DNA of 7,677 nucleotides from Desulfuromonadales bacterium (lineage in GTDB: Bacteria; Desulfobacterota; Desulfuromonadia; Desulfuromonadales; BM103): NCBI GenBank assembly GCA_030640215.1, contig DAOWJU010000013.1, positions 1 to 7,677 on the forward strand, in the 5' to 3' direction. Below, piece after piece: positions 7,395-7,677 of this stretch. Under the pieces are notes generated by a model. That model was not told where the DNA came from, did not search any database, and saw only the letters and a list, made by a program, of their open reading frames with translations. The stretch's first letter is position 1. Each line of letters begins with the position of its first letter. The translations under genes and the position numbers were made by a program.

Positions 7395-7397
7395 GGG
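7392..7397 (+). promoter_or_regulatory. meaB ribosome binding site overlapping the repeat arm
   Basis: AAAGGG at 7392-7397 lies 7 nt before the meaB ATG. Its first three bases are the last three of the repeat's right arm (7388-7394). If the long-range fold of the repeat forms in the mRNA, part of this site is paired. Confidence 0.6.
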
Positions 7398-7404
7398 TTT
7401 TGAA

Positions 7405-7677
7405 ATGATCAAAATCAACGAGATAGCAGACGGTGTTCGCGCTGGTAATGTCCGTGCCCTGGCTAAGGCGATTACTCTGATTGAGAGCCGCAACCTTGAC
7501 CATTCTTTAGCAGCGACCACGCTGCTTGATGAACTCCTCCCCTCAACAGGCAATTCAATTCGCATCGGCATCTCCGGAGTGCCTGGAGCTGGTAAAAGCA
7601 CCTTCATCGAAGCCTTCGGTATGTACCTGCTCAAGCAGGGCCACAAGGTGGCAGTCTTGGCTGTCGATCCGACTTCA
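7405..7677 (+). CDS. meaB: MeaB-type GTPase (methylmalonyl-CoA mutase chaperone), 3'-truncated
   Basis: The first 91 codons are visible and run off the right edge; the family is usually about 310-330 residues. MeaB is a G3E-class GTPase that binds methylmalonyl-CoA mutase, gates cofactor loading and limits oxidative inactivation of the radical enzyme. Seen: an N-terminal helical arm (residues 1-50, including [15 protein letters not shown]), then [21 protein letters not shown] with the P-loop GVPGAGKST at 58-66 (Lys64), and [10 protein letters not shown] at the edge, matching the family's AVDPSS. Older annotations call this family ArgK or LAO/AO transport ATPase, but its place directly after a mutase gene supports the chaperone role. 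The ATG at 7405 is chosen because AAAGGG precedes it at good spacing and because the family's N-terminus begins there. It probably shares a transcript with the mutase across the repeat. Confidence 0.95.
   Translation, partial: MIKINEIADGVRAGNVRALAKAITLIESRNLDHSLAATTLLDELLPSTGNSIRIGISGVPGAGKSTFIEAFGMYLLKQGHKVAVLAVDPTS

Noticed and set aside
7263..7646. - strand ORF of 127 codons at the right edge
   Set aside because: It is antisense to meaB; its [14 protein letters not shown] stretch is the reverse reading of the P-loop region.

Overview
The window is a propionyl-CoA/methylmalonyl-CoA gene cluster with all genes on the + strand. Base composition is near 50% GC. The gene set, the style of the biotin carboxylase and the palindromic intergenic repeats suggest an anaerobic deltaproteobacterium of the Desulfuromonas/Geobacter/Pelobacter type. 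That placement is an inference from sequence style; no rRNA or other marker is present.

Layout: (1) 1-1101 is the 3' part of an acyl-CoA carboxylase carboxyltransferase (PccB-like), open at the left edge. (2) 1160-4033 is a 957-residue biotin carboxylase/biotin carrier fusion of unusual, divergent type. It sits 58 bp downstream of the carboxyltransferase and closes the first operon, which ends in a strong intrinsic terminator (4075-4113). (3) 4114-4363 holds a C-run/G-run palindromic repeat and then an AT-rich promoter with a perfect 9+9 bp inverted repeat over its -35 box. (4) 4364-4924 is an XRE-type helix-turn-helix/cupin regulator with a GTG start. (5) 4925-5097 contains a second, unrelated palindromic repeat. 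(6) 5098-7242 is a full-length, single-chain, B12-dependent methylmalonyl-CoA mutase. (7) 7243-7404 contains a third type of palindromic repeat, which runs into the ribosome binding site of (8) the 5' end of meaB (7405 to the right edge), the GTPase chaperone of the mutase.

Together the enzymes link propionyl-CoA and succinyl-CoA. The two-gene carboxylase makes methylmalonyl-CoA using ATP and bicarbonate. The mutase isomerises the (R)-epimer to succinyl-CoA, and MeaB protects and reloads the mutase cofactor. The epimerase needed between the two steps is not in the window and may lie downstream of meaB. The cupin regulator between the two halves is the natural candidate for a local controller.

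The core pathway is well known. The points worth a second look are the divergent biotin carboxylase (insertions, substituted active-site positions, an unrecognised middle region), the candidate operator in front of the regulator, and a different palindromic repeat in each of the three larger gaps.
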